A DNA stretch of 10,453 bases from an uncultured Lachnospiraceae bacterium (lineage in GTDB: Bacteria; Bacillota; Clostridia; Lachnospirales; Lachnospiraceae). How positions within the stretch are numbered: the stretch's first letter is position 1; each line of letters opens with the position of its first letter. Location of the stretch: positions 1 through 10,453 of the forward strand of contig CAKSBI010000048.1 of NCBI GenBank assembly GCA_934437985.1, in the 5' to 3' direction. This document shows, in pieces, positions 1-6,052 of the stretch. Below the pieces are notes generated by a model. That model ran no database searches, was not told the origin of the DNA, and was given only the letters and a program-made list of their open reading frames with translations. Both the position numbers and the translations under genes were made by a program.

Positions 1-10
1 AGGCATCAAA

Positions 11-33
11 GTCGGGGTTAAAAAGCCCCTGAC
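11..33. repeat. GC-rich hairpin upstream of the recombinase gene, possible terminator
   Basis: Inverted repeat: GTC-GGGG-TT pairs with AG-CCCC-(bulged T)-GAC around an AAAA loop, a stem of about nine pairs with one GU wobble and one bulge. On the + strand it is followed by an AT-rich stretch (ATCATTATTAT) rather than a clean T-run, so it is at best a weak intrinsic terminator for a gene that ends left of the window. It could also be the tail of a leader structure for the recombinase gene. The position, about 65 bases before that gene, does not decide between these. Confidence 0.35.
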
Positions 34-68
34 ATCATTATTATAGAACTATAGATATGTTTTATTGC

Positions 69-78
69 TATATATAAT
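69..78 (+). promoter_or_regulatory. Possible extended -10 promoter for the tyrosine recombinase gene
   Basis: TG at 66-67 stands one base before TATATA (69-74), and an overlapping TATAAT occupies 73-78. No good -35 hexamer is found 16-18 bases upstream (best is TATAGA at 50-55). An extended -10 promoter would give a very short leader ending in the GGGAGG ribosome binding site at 82-87. AT-rich sequence makes chance matches likely, so this is a weak call. Confidence 0.25.
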
Positions 79-97
79 ATAGGGAGGATTCATTGCT

Positions 98-1159
98 ATG
101 CCGCCAAAAAAATTATCATATCACGAGGAGCTTGATGTAGCCAATACAATCAAGCTGCGTAATGTGCTAGGAACATTGCCTGACTTTGTACGTGATTATT
201 TCAGGTCCTTAGAGACAACAACAACAACCAAGACAAGAATATCGTATGTATATGATATCAGATTGTTTTTTAAGTTTTTGATTGAAAGCAATCCGGTATA
301 TAAAGACTATACTACAACTATGTTTTCGATTGATGTGCTTGATAAGGTTACAGCACTTGATATCGAGGAATATATGGAATACCTCAAGGCCTATGAATCA
401 GATGAAGGTAATTATACAAGGAATGACAACAGAGGCATACACAGAAAGCTGTCTGCACTCAGGAGCTTTTACGGATATTACTATAAAAAACAGATGATAC
501 AGACTAATCCGACTGTTTTAGTTGATATGCCCAAGATCAGAAAAAAAGAGATTGTAAGACTTGATTATGATGAAGTTGCTGAATTGCTTGACCTTGTTGA
601 GCATGGTGGTGATAACCTGACTGGAATGAAAAAGGTGTATTATGATAAGAATAAGGTCAGAAATCTTGCTATCTTCACTCTTCTGCTTGGCACAGGAATC
701 CGTGTCAGTGAGTGTGTTGGATTAGACTTTAATGATATTGACTTTAAGAATGACAGGATCAGGATAATGCGTAAGGGCCAGAAAGAGGACTACGTATACT
801 TTGGGGATGAAGTACGTAACGCCTTACTTGATTATCTTGAAGTACGTAATAAAATTACGGCTGCAAGTGGGCATGAGGATGCATATTTTCTTTCGATTCA
901 ACGTAAAAGGATCAGTGTTCAGGGAATAGAAAACCTGGTAAATGAATACGCAAGCCAGGTAACAACCTTTAAGCATATCACGCCACATAAGCTTAGAAGT
1001 ACATATGGCACCAATCTGTATAGGGAAACCGGTGATATATACCTTGTAGCAGAGGTTCTCGGCCATAATGATGTTAATACTACAAGAAAGCACTATGCTG
1101 CCCTGGATGAAGACCGTAAACGTATGGCAGCCAGTGCCGTATCACTGAGAAAGGAATAA
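98..1159 (+). CDS. Tyrosine recombinase, XerC/XerD-like
   Basis: Site-specific DNA recombinase of the tyrosine family (353 aa), which cuts and rejoins DNA through a 3'-phosphotyrosine. The N-terminal core-binding (SAM-like) domain covers about residues 25-140 and the catalytic domain about 155-345. The catalytic set is complete: R202 (in GTGIRVSECVGLD), K226 (RKGQK), H297 and R300 (HKLR), H323 (LGH) and nucleophile Y333 (KHYAAL). The ATG is preceded by GGGAGG with 10 bases of spacing. The protein is longer than typical XerC/XerD (about 300 aa), with an extra charged segment near residues 167-187, just before the first catalytic arginine box. No attachment-site repeat, excisionase or phage gene lies nearby, which suggests a resident chromosomal recombinase rather than an active element's integrase. 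From memory, close relatives are often annotated xerC in Lachnospiraceae and found near SOS genes. Whether it acts at dif is not shown, so no symbol is given. It converges with the amidase gene. Confidence 0.93.
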   Translation: MPPKKLSYHEELDVANTIKLRNVLGTLPDFVRDYFRSLETTTTTKTRISYVYDIRLFFKFLIESNPVYKDYTTTMFSIDVLDKVTALDIEEYMEYLKAYESDEGNYTRNDNRGIHRKLSALRSFYGYYYKKQMIQTNPTVLVDMPKIRKKEIVRLDYDEVAELLDLVEHGGDNLTGMKKVYYDKNKVRNLAIFTLLLGTGIRVSECVGLDFNDIDFKNDRIRIMRKGQKEDYVYFGDEVRNALLDYLEVRNKITAASGHEDAYFLSIQRKRISVQGIENLVNEYASQVTTFKHITPHKLRSTYGTNLYRETGDIYLVAEVLGHNDVNTTRKHYAALDEDRKRMAASAVSLRKE

Positions 1160-1168
1160 ATATTTATT
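1155..1168. repeat. AT-only palindrome spanning the converging stop codons
   Basis: AATAAATATTTATT is a perfect 14-base palindrome. It contains the TAA of the + strand recombinase gene (1157-1159) and two bases of the TAA of the minus-strand amidase gene (1167-1169). It has no GC stem or loop, so it is not a convincing bidirectional terminator. It may simply reflect AT-rich sequence around two opposed TAA codons. Confidence 0.3.
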
Positions 1169-3332
1169 ATTTTGTTATTAATGCAGCCACTGTATCATAT
1201 ATCGCTTTCGCTGCTGCATCCTGCTTACTGACATCAGTAATTATACTGTAATCTGTACTATTTGTAATAAAACCAAGCTCAATCAGTACAGCGGGAACAG
1301 TATTGTGGTTAATAACATAATAGTTAGCTGATTTGATACCCCTTGTATTGCTTCCGATTGCCGGAATAATTGCGTCAATTAATTTTGTTGCGAATTTGTA
1401 GCTGTTAAGTCCCCATGCATTAGATTTATTATTGTTATTACTATAGTATATCTCAGTGCCTTTTGCTGAGGTTGATGTTGCTGAGTTCATATGCATGCTT
1501 ATGAATAAGTCTGCATTAACTTTAGCAGCAAATCCTGCCCTGTCGGCAAGCGTTAAAAATGTATCATCAGTTCTTGTCCAGTAAGCTTTAACTGTTGTAC
1601 CTGCAGAATTAAAGTATTTCCTTGCACAGGTATATATGACAGCAAGATTGATATCACTTTCTTTTGTTTTGTTACTTGTAGCTCCTGAATCTTTACCGCC
1701 ATGTCCTGCATCAAGCACAATAATTTTATCATATAGCTCCTTCGGTGTTCCGAGTTTAATTCCAATAGTCTTTTTTTCATCAAATAACCTATAGGCCAGT
1801 ATATCTGCGCTTGTCGTGTTAAAGCGGATATCTGTAGTGTCAGTTGACTGATTATATGAAACACTGTAATTTGAAATAAGCTCTGATATTATATTTATAT
1901 TATTGGCAGAATAAAAAGCTGTATTATTACCGGGTATGTGAAGCACAAAATATTTGCTGTAATACATATCGTCAGTAGTTACAGAATTAAAGCTGACAGT
2001 ATCAGGCAGATTGACTTTGACTGAATAACCATCCTTATCGCTGTGTGTAAAGAAAATCTTAAGTTCTTTTCCGGATATTGCGTAATAATAGTTGATACTG
2101 TTATTATACTTAAATAATACTGTTGTAAATGTATCTGCATTAACTGTACTCGTAATTGAATCAAGGTTAAAATTGCCTATATTCGCCGAATTATCCGGAA
2201 TTAAGTTGGTACTTTGACTGATCAGTAAAGTTATATCCTTTGATACATCGTTTTGTGTAAATATAACTGTATCCGGATTAATGTCATTGATCATACTGAG
2301 TGTAACAATGAGATTACTGCTTGCCGTATCATATATTGTATTAAGACTGCATAAGGCATTAGTGTATTTTTCGGTATTATATGTTGTATCTTTTGCAGTA
2401 AAGCTGCAGTAATTAACCTTGTATATGGTGGCTGTGCTAGTTGAAGAATCCCATTTGTAATTATAATTAAAGGCTTCAATTAACGCTGCTAAAGGTGCCA
2501 TGATACATGAATAGCCGGTATCCTTGCGCTTCACCGATAAAGGCTTTGACGGTAATTCGATGCCGGTGTTGTCATCAAGTATTGCAGTAGTACTGTTAAT
2601 ATTCATTACAATTTTGTGTTCCGTTGACTGCAGAACAATCTCACCTGTTTCCTTTGTATATGAATAACTTATACCAAGTGTATCCTGAAAAATCTTTTTT
2701 ACAGGCCCCATTGTACAGTTATTTATTGAAAATAACGGCATACTGTCTGTGTTGATCGTAACATCATTATATACTGCAGTACCTTTATATTTTTTGTAGA
2801 TGTTCCATTGGGAGTTATATTTTATAACAAAGGGTGAGGTTAATGATACCTTGGAAGATGCTTTGTTATAGTTATAAGTATATCCGAGCTTTGTAACTAC
2901 AAACTTTAACGGTATAAGTAATTTAGTTGATTTTTTTTTGATATAACGTACTTTTACAGGTGCCTGCTTTAACGTATATTTTTTACCGTTAACAGTTGCC
3001 TTTTTACTTCCTGTTGTAAGTATGATCGACTTGCCGTTACCGGTTATTGTTAGTCGTCTTTTTTTTGAATTGAGCCTGCAGGATATTCCAAGACCGGACT
3101 TTACTACGTCCTTGTAGGACATCATTACTGTTCCGTTAATAACAATCCCCTTTGTTGAATTAAGCTTAATGTTCCTGCCATCATTGGTACATGATACCTG
3201 CCTGCCTTTGTAATTCTTAGTGATATTATTGTACTTTATCTTAAGTGAAGCTGCTTTTGAATCAGCTGAAGAACAGGTTAGTGTAAATAAAAACAGAAAT
3301 AATAATATAAACAATCTTATGTATCTTTTCAT
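1167..3332 (-). CDS. Secreted N-acetylmuramoyl-L-alanine amidase (Amidase_3) with copper-amine-oxidase-like N-terminal repeats
   Basis: Cell-wall hydrolase (721 aa) expected to cut the bond between N-acetylmuramic acid and L-alanine outside the membrane. Residues 1-28 form a signal peptide: KR, a long Leu/Phe/Ile core, and a likely cleavage site near SKA-AS. C20 does not sit in a good lipobox. Residues about 30-170 and 185-305 look like two copper-amine-oxidase N-terminal-like (PF07833-type) stalk modules, with NG-K/V turns and 'LIPLKFVVTKLG' as the clearest motif. Residues about 335-525 are beta-rich and resemble an AMIN-type wall-targeting region (less sure). The Amidase_3 domain fills 536-721, with zinc ligands H544 (DAGHGG), E558 (KESDINL) and H614 (SMHMN), and catalytic E685 (LIELGFITN). 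The ATG has GAGG 7 bases upstream. It lies 147 bases downstream of the yneA-like gene on the same strand, with no clear terminator or promoter between, so read-through from the SOS promoter is possible but unproven. Confidence 0.92.
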   Translation of the reverse strand: MKRYIRLFILLFLFLFTLTCSSADSKAASLKIKYNNITKNYKGRQVSCTNDGRNIKLNSTKGIVINGTVMMSYKDVVKSGLGISCRLNSKKRRLTITGNGKSIILTTGSKKATVNGKKYTLKQAPVKVRYIKKKSTKLLIPLKFVVTKLGYTYNYNKASSKVSLTSPFVIKYNSQWNIYKKYKGTAVYNDVTINTDSMPLFSINNCTMGPVKKIFQDTLGISYSYTKETGEIVLQSTEHKIVMNINSTTAILDDNTGIELPSKPLSVKRKDTGYSCIMAPLAALIEAFNYNYKWDSSTSTATIYKVNYCSFTAKDTTYNTEKYTNALCSLNTIYDTASSNLIVTLSMINDINPDTVIFTQNDVSKDITLLISQSTNLIPDNSANIGNFNLDSITSTVNADTFTTVLFKYNNSINYYYAISGKELKIFFTHSDKDGYSVKVNLPDTVSFNSVTTDDMYYSKYFVLHIPGNNTAFYSANNINIISELISNYSVSYNQSTDTTDIRFNTTSADILAYRLFDEKKTIGIKLGTPKELYDKIIVLDAGHGGKDSGATSNKTKESDINLAVIYTCARKYFNSAGTTVKAYWTRTDDTFLTLADRAGFAAKVNADLFISMHMNSATSTSAKGTEIYYSNNNNKSNAWGLNSYKFATKLIDAIIPAIGSNTRGIKSANYYVINHNTVPAVLIELGFITNSTDYSIITDVSKQDAAAKAIYDTVAALITK

Positions 3333-3479
3333 AATATGACCTCATTTTTATAATTGTACTTGTCCATATGTCTGGTTATATATGTTGTTATATCAATAAT
3401 ACCCCATATGGCTGTATTTGGAATGGTTTTAGCATAGGTGTTGAAAATGTTAAAATTGTGTCATATTATTAGATTTTAA

Positions 3480-3788
3480 TTAATTATAGTATGGTATTAT
3501 AAGGTAATTACCGCTGTGGATAGTTGTACATGTAAGATTATTGGCCTTCATAATAACCGCTATGTAATGATTAATGTTATCATATTCACTTGTATAATAT
3601 CTTCTGGCAATATCCCATAAAGTATCATTATCATTAATAAGAATTGATTCACAACGGAATACCCTCGTACTGTCTTCGGTAACTGATGCTTTAACAGTTC
3701 TGACAAATCCAAATATAATGATGACTGTTATAATTATTATGGCAGTCTTAATTAAATATCTTCTTAATAATGTGTCTGATAATGTCAT
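3480..3788 (-). CDS. yneA: YneA-like SOS-induced membrane-anchored LysM protein, presumed cell division inhibitor
   Basis: Small protein (102 aa) with a short basic N-terminus (RR at 9-10, K14), one strongly hydrophobic segment at about 15-29 (Ile/Val/Phe rich), then R30. This predicts an N-in anchor with an extracellular C-terminus. Residues about 46-100 form a LysM domain: 'ILINDNDTLWDIARRYY', the central 'YIAVIMKANNL', and the closing 'IHSGNYLIIP'. This size and layout match Bacillus subtilis YneA (about 105 aa), the SOS-induced division suppressor that acts outside the membrane. The start is placed at the ATG at 3788 because AGGAGGAG precedes it with 6 bases of spacing. A further upstream in-frame ATG at 3878 would lie above the promoter and has no ribosome binding site. 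The three LexA boxes in the promoter strongly support the assignment. C46 and C87 lie on the outer side and could form a disulfide, which is inference only. Confidence 0.85.
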   Translation of the reverse strand: MTLSDTLLRRYLIKTAIIIITVIIIFGFVRTVKASVTEDSTRVFRCESILINDNDTLWDIARRYYTSEYDNINHYIAVIMKANNLTCTTIHSGNYLIIPYYN

Positions 3789-3814
3789 TATAATCTCCTC
3801 CTGAAGCGCGCGTT

Positions 3815-3828
3815 CGAATACATGTTCC
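3815..3828. promoter_or_regulatory. LexA box 1 (SOS operator), in the leader of the yneA-like gene
   Basis: CGAATACATGTTCC matches the Gram-positive LexA consensus CGAAC-N4-GTTCG, with one mismatch in each half at the outer positions. It directly abuts box 2 (centres 14 bases apart) and lies between the predicted transcription start and the ribosome binding site. Confidence 0.7.
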
Positions 3829-3842
3829 CGAACATCTGTTTT
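3829..3842. promoter_or_regulatory. LexA box 2 (SOS operator), over the predicted transcription start
   Basis: CGAACATCTGTTTT has a perfect left half-site CGAAC, the usual 4-base spacer and right half GTTTT. It covers the expected start of the yneA-like transcript, about 7 bases after the -10 hexamer. It is back to back with box 1. Confidence 0.72.
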
Positions 3843-3846
3843 GATT

Positions 3847-3875
3847 ATAATAACACGCAAACATATGTTTGTCAA
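3847..3875 (-). promoter_or_regulatory. SigA-type promoter of the yneA-like SOS gene
   Basis: On the minus strand, a consensus -35 TTGACA (3875-3870), exactly 17 bases of spacer, and -10 TATTAT (3852-3847). A second candidate -10, TATAAT (3849-3844), would give a 20-base spacer. LexA box 3 occupies the -35/spacer region and box 2 the start point, the arrangement expected for a tightly repressed, strongly inducible SOS promoter. The promoter lies in the 100 bases between the end of lepB1 and the ATG. Confidence 0.75.
3858..3871. promoter_or_regulatory. LexA box 3 (SOS operator), between -35 and -10
   Basis: CAAACATATGTTTG is a perfect 14-base palindrome fitting CGAAC-N4-GTTCG, with one symmetrical change per half-site (CAAAC/GTTTG) and the favoured ATAT spacer. 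It overlaps two bases of the TTGACA hexamer and most of the promoter spacer, so bound LexA would block RNA polymerase. Its centre is 29 bases from that of box 2. Confidence 0.8.
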
Positions 3876-3888
3876 CACCGGTTAAATA

Positions 3889-4563
3889 TTATTTATTTGT
3901 TAAAAGCCCGAATTTATCAAATGGATATATTCTGAGTACTACATGCCCTGAAAGATTTTCACGTTTTACAGGTCCAAAAAAGCGGCTGTCCTCACTGATT
4001 TCCCTGTTGTCGCCCAGGACAAAAAATTCATCTTCACCAAGTACAACAGGATTACCAAATATCCCTGAATCGGTTATCGGGTCTTTGCCGTAATGTTCTT
4101 CCAGAATCTGATCGTTAATATATATATCAGATCCGATTATCTGGACTTTTTCACCCGGAAGCCCGATGATCCTCTTAACATAATAATCTTCCTTGTCCTC
4201 TCTCCCATATGGGTAAAATACGACAATGTCAAATCTGTCAGGATCGCCAAGCTTATATGCAAGCTTGTTAACGATAAGGCTTTCACCATTAGTAAGTGTA
4301 TCCATCATTGATTCACCATCTACAACGGTTCTCTGCATGACATATTCCGGAACTATGTAGATACATGCGAACAATATAATGACATATATCAGTAATTCTG
4401 TAATTATACTGCGGGCGCTTTTTTTCACGGCTGCTTTTTTTGCATCATTATGATTACCGCTTTCGGACATATTATCTGATTCATTATAATTGTTGGTTTC
4501 ACATATATTATCTGATTCCTGATTGTTAGTATCGTTTTCTTTAATTGGTTCATTATTATCCAT
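3889..4563 (-). CDS. lepB: Signal peptidase I, copy 1 (Asn/Ser-rich N-terminus)
   Basis: Type I signal peptidase (S26 family), a membrane serine protease with a Ser/Lys dyad that removes signal peptides from exported proteins. Counting from the ATG (224 aa): a hydrophilic cytoplasmic tail at 1-52 rich in Asn, Ser, Asp and Glu; one membrane segment at about 57-73; catalytic S86 in DGESM; general base K130 in YYVKRIIGLPGE; and the GDNR...DSRFFGPV box at about 184-199. The ATG (4563) is preceded directly by an in-frame TTG (4566). AGGAG at 4574-4578 suits either one, so the protein could be one residue longer. The tail holds a 12-residue tandem repeat. It is the last of three lepB genes in a row, 21 bases after copy 2. 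In a hand-aligned 74-residue block around the active site it matches copy 2 at 50 positions and copy 3 at 47, so all three are old, diverged paralogs. Confidence 0.93.
   Translation of the reverse strand: MDNNEPIKENDTNNQESDNICETNNYNESDNMSESGNHNDAKKAAVKKSARSIITELLIYVIILFACIYIVPEYVMQRTVVDGESMMDTLTNGESLIVNKLAYKLGDPDRFDIVVFYPYGREDKEDYYVKRIIGLPGEKVQIIGSDIYINDQILEEHYGKDPITDSGIFGNPVVLGEDEFFVLGDNREISEDSRFFGPVKRENLSGHVVLRIYPFDKFGLLTNK
4450..4521 (-). repeat. Tandem 36-base repeat coding for a 12-residue unit in lepB copy 1
   Basis: Two in-frame 12-residue units, QESDNICETNNY and NESDNMSESGNH, follow each other in the cytoplasmic tail of signal peptidase copy 1. In DNA, the 14-base string ATATTATCTGATTC (+ strand sense) occurs at 4469-4482 and 4505-4518, exactly 36 bases apart. 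Outside that core the units have diverged. Copies 2 and 3 lack this segment. Confidence 0.6.
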
Positions 4564-4584
4564 CAATAATATACTCCTGTCATT

Positions 4585-5175
4585 TTATTTTACTAATCCA
4601 AATGAATCAAATGGATATATTCTGAATACAATGTGTCCGTCAATGTTCTTACGGTCAACAGGTCCAAAATCACGGCTGTCTGTACTTCCGTTGCGATTAT
4701 CCCCCATAACAAAATACTGGTCATTACCTAATGTTAATGGCTCCGCTGCAATGCCTGCGTCATCGATGACCGGTTCTTTACGGTGGGTGTCTTCGATAAT
4801 CTCTCCATTGATATATACATCAGAGTCTATTATCTGGATAGTCTCACCCGGAAGCCCTATAATCCTTTTTACATAATAGACATCTTTATTTGCCCGCCCA
4901 TCAGGGTACAGTACAACAATATCATATCTGTCAGGGTCACCAAAATAGTATGACATTTTATTGACAATGAGATTGTCTTCATCCTGTAATGTAGATGTCA
5001 TAGAACGTCCATCAACAATTGTCCGTTGTATTATATACTTTGGCACAATAAAAATACAGCATAAGAGAATCAATATATAGATAACGCTTTCCAGCAACAT
5101 ACTTTTGACACTGCGTTTTTTTGACCTTTTATTATTGTATGAATTTACTGCCTTATTTAATTCATCATCTTCCAT
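4585..5175 (-). CDS. lepB: Signal peptidase I, copy 2
   Basis: Type I signal peptidase (196 aa, close to the usual size for Gram-positive SipS/SpsB-like enzymes). It has a short basic cytoplasmic tail (KRSKKRSVK at about 16-24) and a membrane segment at about 27-44. Catalytic S58 lies in DGRSM and K103 in YYVKRIIGLPGE, with the GDNR...DSRDFGPV box at 158-172. All family motifs are intact, so it should be active. The ATG follows GGAGG with 8 bases of spacing, the best translation signal of the three lepB genes. It lies 22 bases after copy 3 and 21 bases before copy 1, on the same strand as the rpoZ group, and is very likely co-transcribed. Its substrates compared with the other copies cannot be told from the sequence. 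Confidence 0.94.
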   Translation of the reverse strand: MEDDELNKAVNSYNNKRSKKRSVKSMLLESVIYILILLCCIFIVPKYIIQRTIVDGRSMTSTLQDEDNLIVNKMSYYFGDPDRYDIVVLYPDGRANKDVYYVKRIIGLPGETIQIIDSDVYINGEIIEDTHRKEPVIDDAGIAAEPLTLGNDQYFVMGDNRNGSTDSRDFGPVDRKNIDGHIVFRIYPFDSFGLVK

Positions 5176-5197
5176 TATATTTTCCTCCGGATATTTT

Positions 5198-5770
5198 TTA
5201 GTTAACGGGACCGAATCTGTTTACAGGCAGAATGCGGAAACGTACTTCACCTGCTATATTACCACGTGAAACCGGACCGATATTACTGTATCTGCTGTCA
5301 AAGCTTGATTGCCGGTTGTCACCTAATACGAAATATTCATCTTCTGAAAGCGTTATTGGTTCTTTTGCAATTCCCGGGTATGTAATCGGGGCTTTGCCAT
5401 AGTTATCATTGATAAGGCTGCCATTAATATATATTCCGGAATCCTTAATCTGTACGGTTTCTCCGGGGAGACCAATAACCCGCTTGACATAGTATTCGTT
5501 AGACTTCTTCACATGAGGGTAAAATACGATTATATCATATCTTTCAGGATCGGTGAAATGATAAGATAATTTATCAACGAGTAAACTTTCATTGTTATGG
5601 AGTGTATCCTCCATTGATGTTCCTTTAACAACAGCTCTCTGGATAATATACTCCGGTATAACAAACACACATAGAAGAACGATAATAACATATATACATA
5701 ATTTTGTTATTATCCTTCTTCCTGATTGTCTGCCGGACCTGAGACGGTCAGATGCTTCGTCGTCATTCAC
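5198..5770 (-). CDS. lepB: Signal peptidase I, copy 3
   Basis: Type I signal peptidase (190 aa) with a basic tail (RSGRQSGRR at 11-19), a membrane segment at about 21-38, catalytic S52 in KGTSM, K96 in YYVKRVIGLPGE, and GDNR at 150-153. In the last conserved box there are two extra residues (DSRYSNIGPV) compared with copies 1 and 2. The loop before YYVKR is one residue shorter. The C-terminus (RILPVNRFGPVN) also differs from the RIYPFD-FGL ending of the other two. The start is GTG, and the only upstream purine tract is GGGGG (5785-5781), a poor anti-SD match with 10 bases of spacing, so initiation may be weak or coupled to rpoZ, which ends 18 bases upstream. It is the first lepB copy transcribed after rpoZ. 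Confidence 0.93.
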   Translation of the reverse strand: MNDDEASDRLRSGRQSGRRIITKLCIYVIIVLLCVFVIPEYIIQRAVVKGTSMEDTLHNNESLLVDKLSYHFTDPERYDIIVFYPHVKKSNEYYVKRVIGLPGETVQIKDSGIYINGSLINDNYGKAPITYPGIAKEPITLSEDEYFVLGDNRQSSFDSRYSNIGPVSRGNIAGEVRFRILPVNRFGPVN

Positions 5771-5788
5771 TGGTTATATACCCCCGCT

Positions 5789-6037
5789 TTATTCGTCATC
5801 GGCATCTTCTGCAAGAATCTTGATCTTGGATTCATGTAATTCTTCAATAGCTATTGAAAGCGGCTTATCGTCATTCGCAAATCCGTCGAGTAATGGCTCT
5901 GAACCATCAATGATCTGACGCGCCCTTTTTGCGGTTGCGAGCACAATTGAATATCTGCTGTTAACTACAGGGGCTTCTCCGGGTTCTACCTCGCTATTAA
6001 CTACTTCCATTAAATCAGTATAAGATGGGTGTAACAT
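5789..6037 (-). CDS. rpoZ: DNA-directed RNA polymerase omega subunit
   Basis: Omega subunit (82 aa), which helps assemble and stabilise core RNA polymerase by embracing the beta-prime subunit. The N-terminus MLHPSYTDLM and the hallmark helix NSRYSIVLATAKRARQI (about residues 26-42) identify the family, followed by a 'KPLSIAIEEL' segment and a short acidic tail (AEDADDE). The ATG has an AAAGGAGA ribosome binding site that overlaps the gmk stop codon. It lies 15 bases after gmk, matching the conserved Firmicute gmk-rpoZ pair. In Bacillus coaBC and priA follow; here three lepB genes take that place. Confidence 0.93.
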   Translation of the reverse strand: MLHPSYTDLMEVVNSEVEPGEAPVVNSRYSIVLATAKRARQIIDGSEPLLDGFANDDKPLSIAIEELHESKIKILAEDADDE

Positions 6038-6052
6038 AAAATCTATCTCCTT

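Noticed and set aside
46..62. GAAC...GTTT arrangement upstream of the recombinase gene as a LexA box
   Set aside because: The half-sites are separated by about 9 bases instead of 4, so it does not fit the operator.
98..1159. Recombinase as part of a mobile element
   Set aside because: No flanking repeat, tRNA, excisionase or cargo gene is seen, and base composition is like the neighbours.
3361..3412. Two CATATGG-containing palindromic stretches before the amidase gene, possible LexA or other operator sites
   Set aside because: They lack the GAAC/GTTC arms of the LexA box, and short AT-rich palindromes are expected by chance in this sequence.
3789..3878. Longer version of the yneA-like protein starting at 3878
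   Set aside because: The extension would run through the promoter and all three LexA boxes and has no ribosome binding site; the ATG at 3788 has a strong one.
3842..3888. Terminator between lepB1 and the yneA-like gene
   Set aside because: Only a short ACCGGT palindrome and AT-rich sequence are present; no stem followed by a T-run on the minus strand.
3869..4876. Plus-strand open frames opposite the lepB genes
   Set aside because: They are antisense shadows of the conserved peptidase codons; similar peptides recur because the three lepB genes are paralogs.
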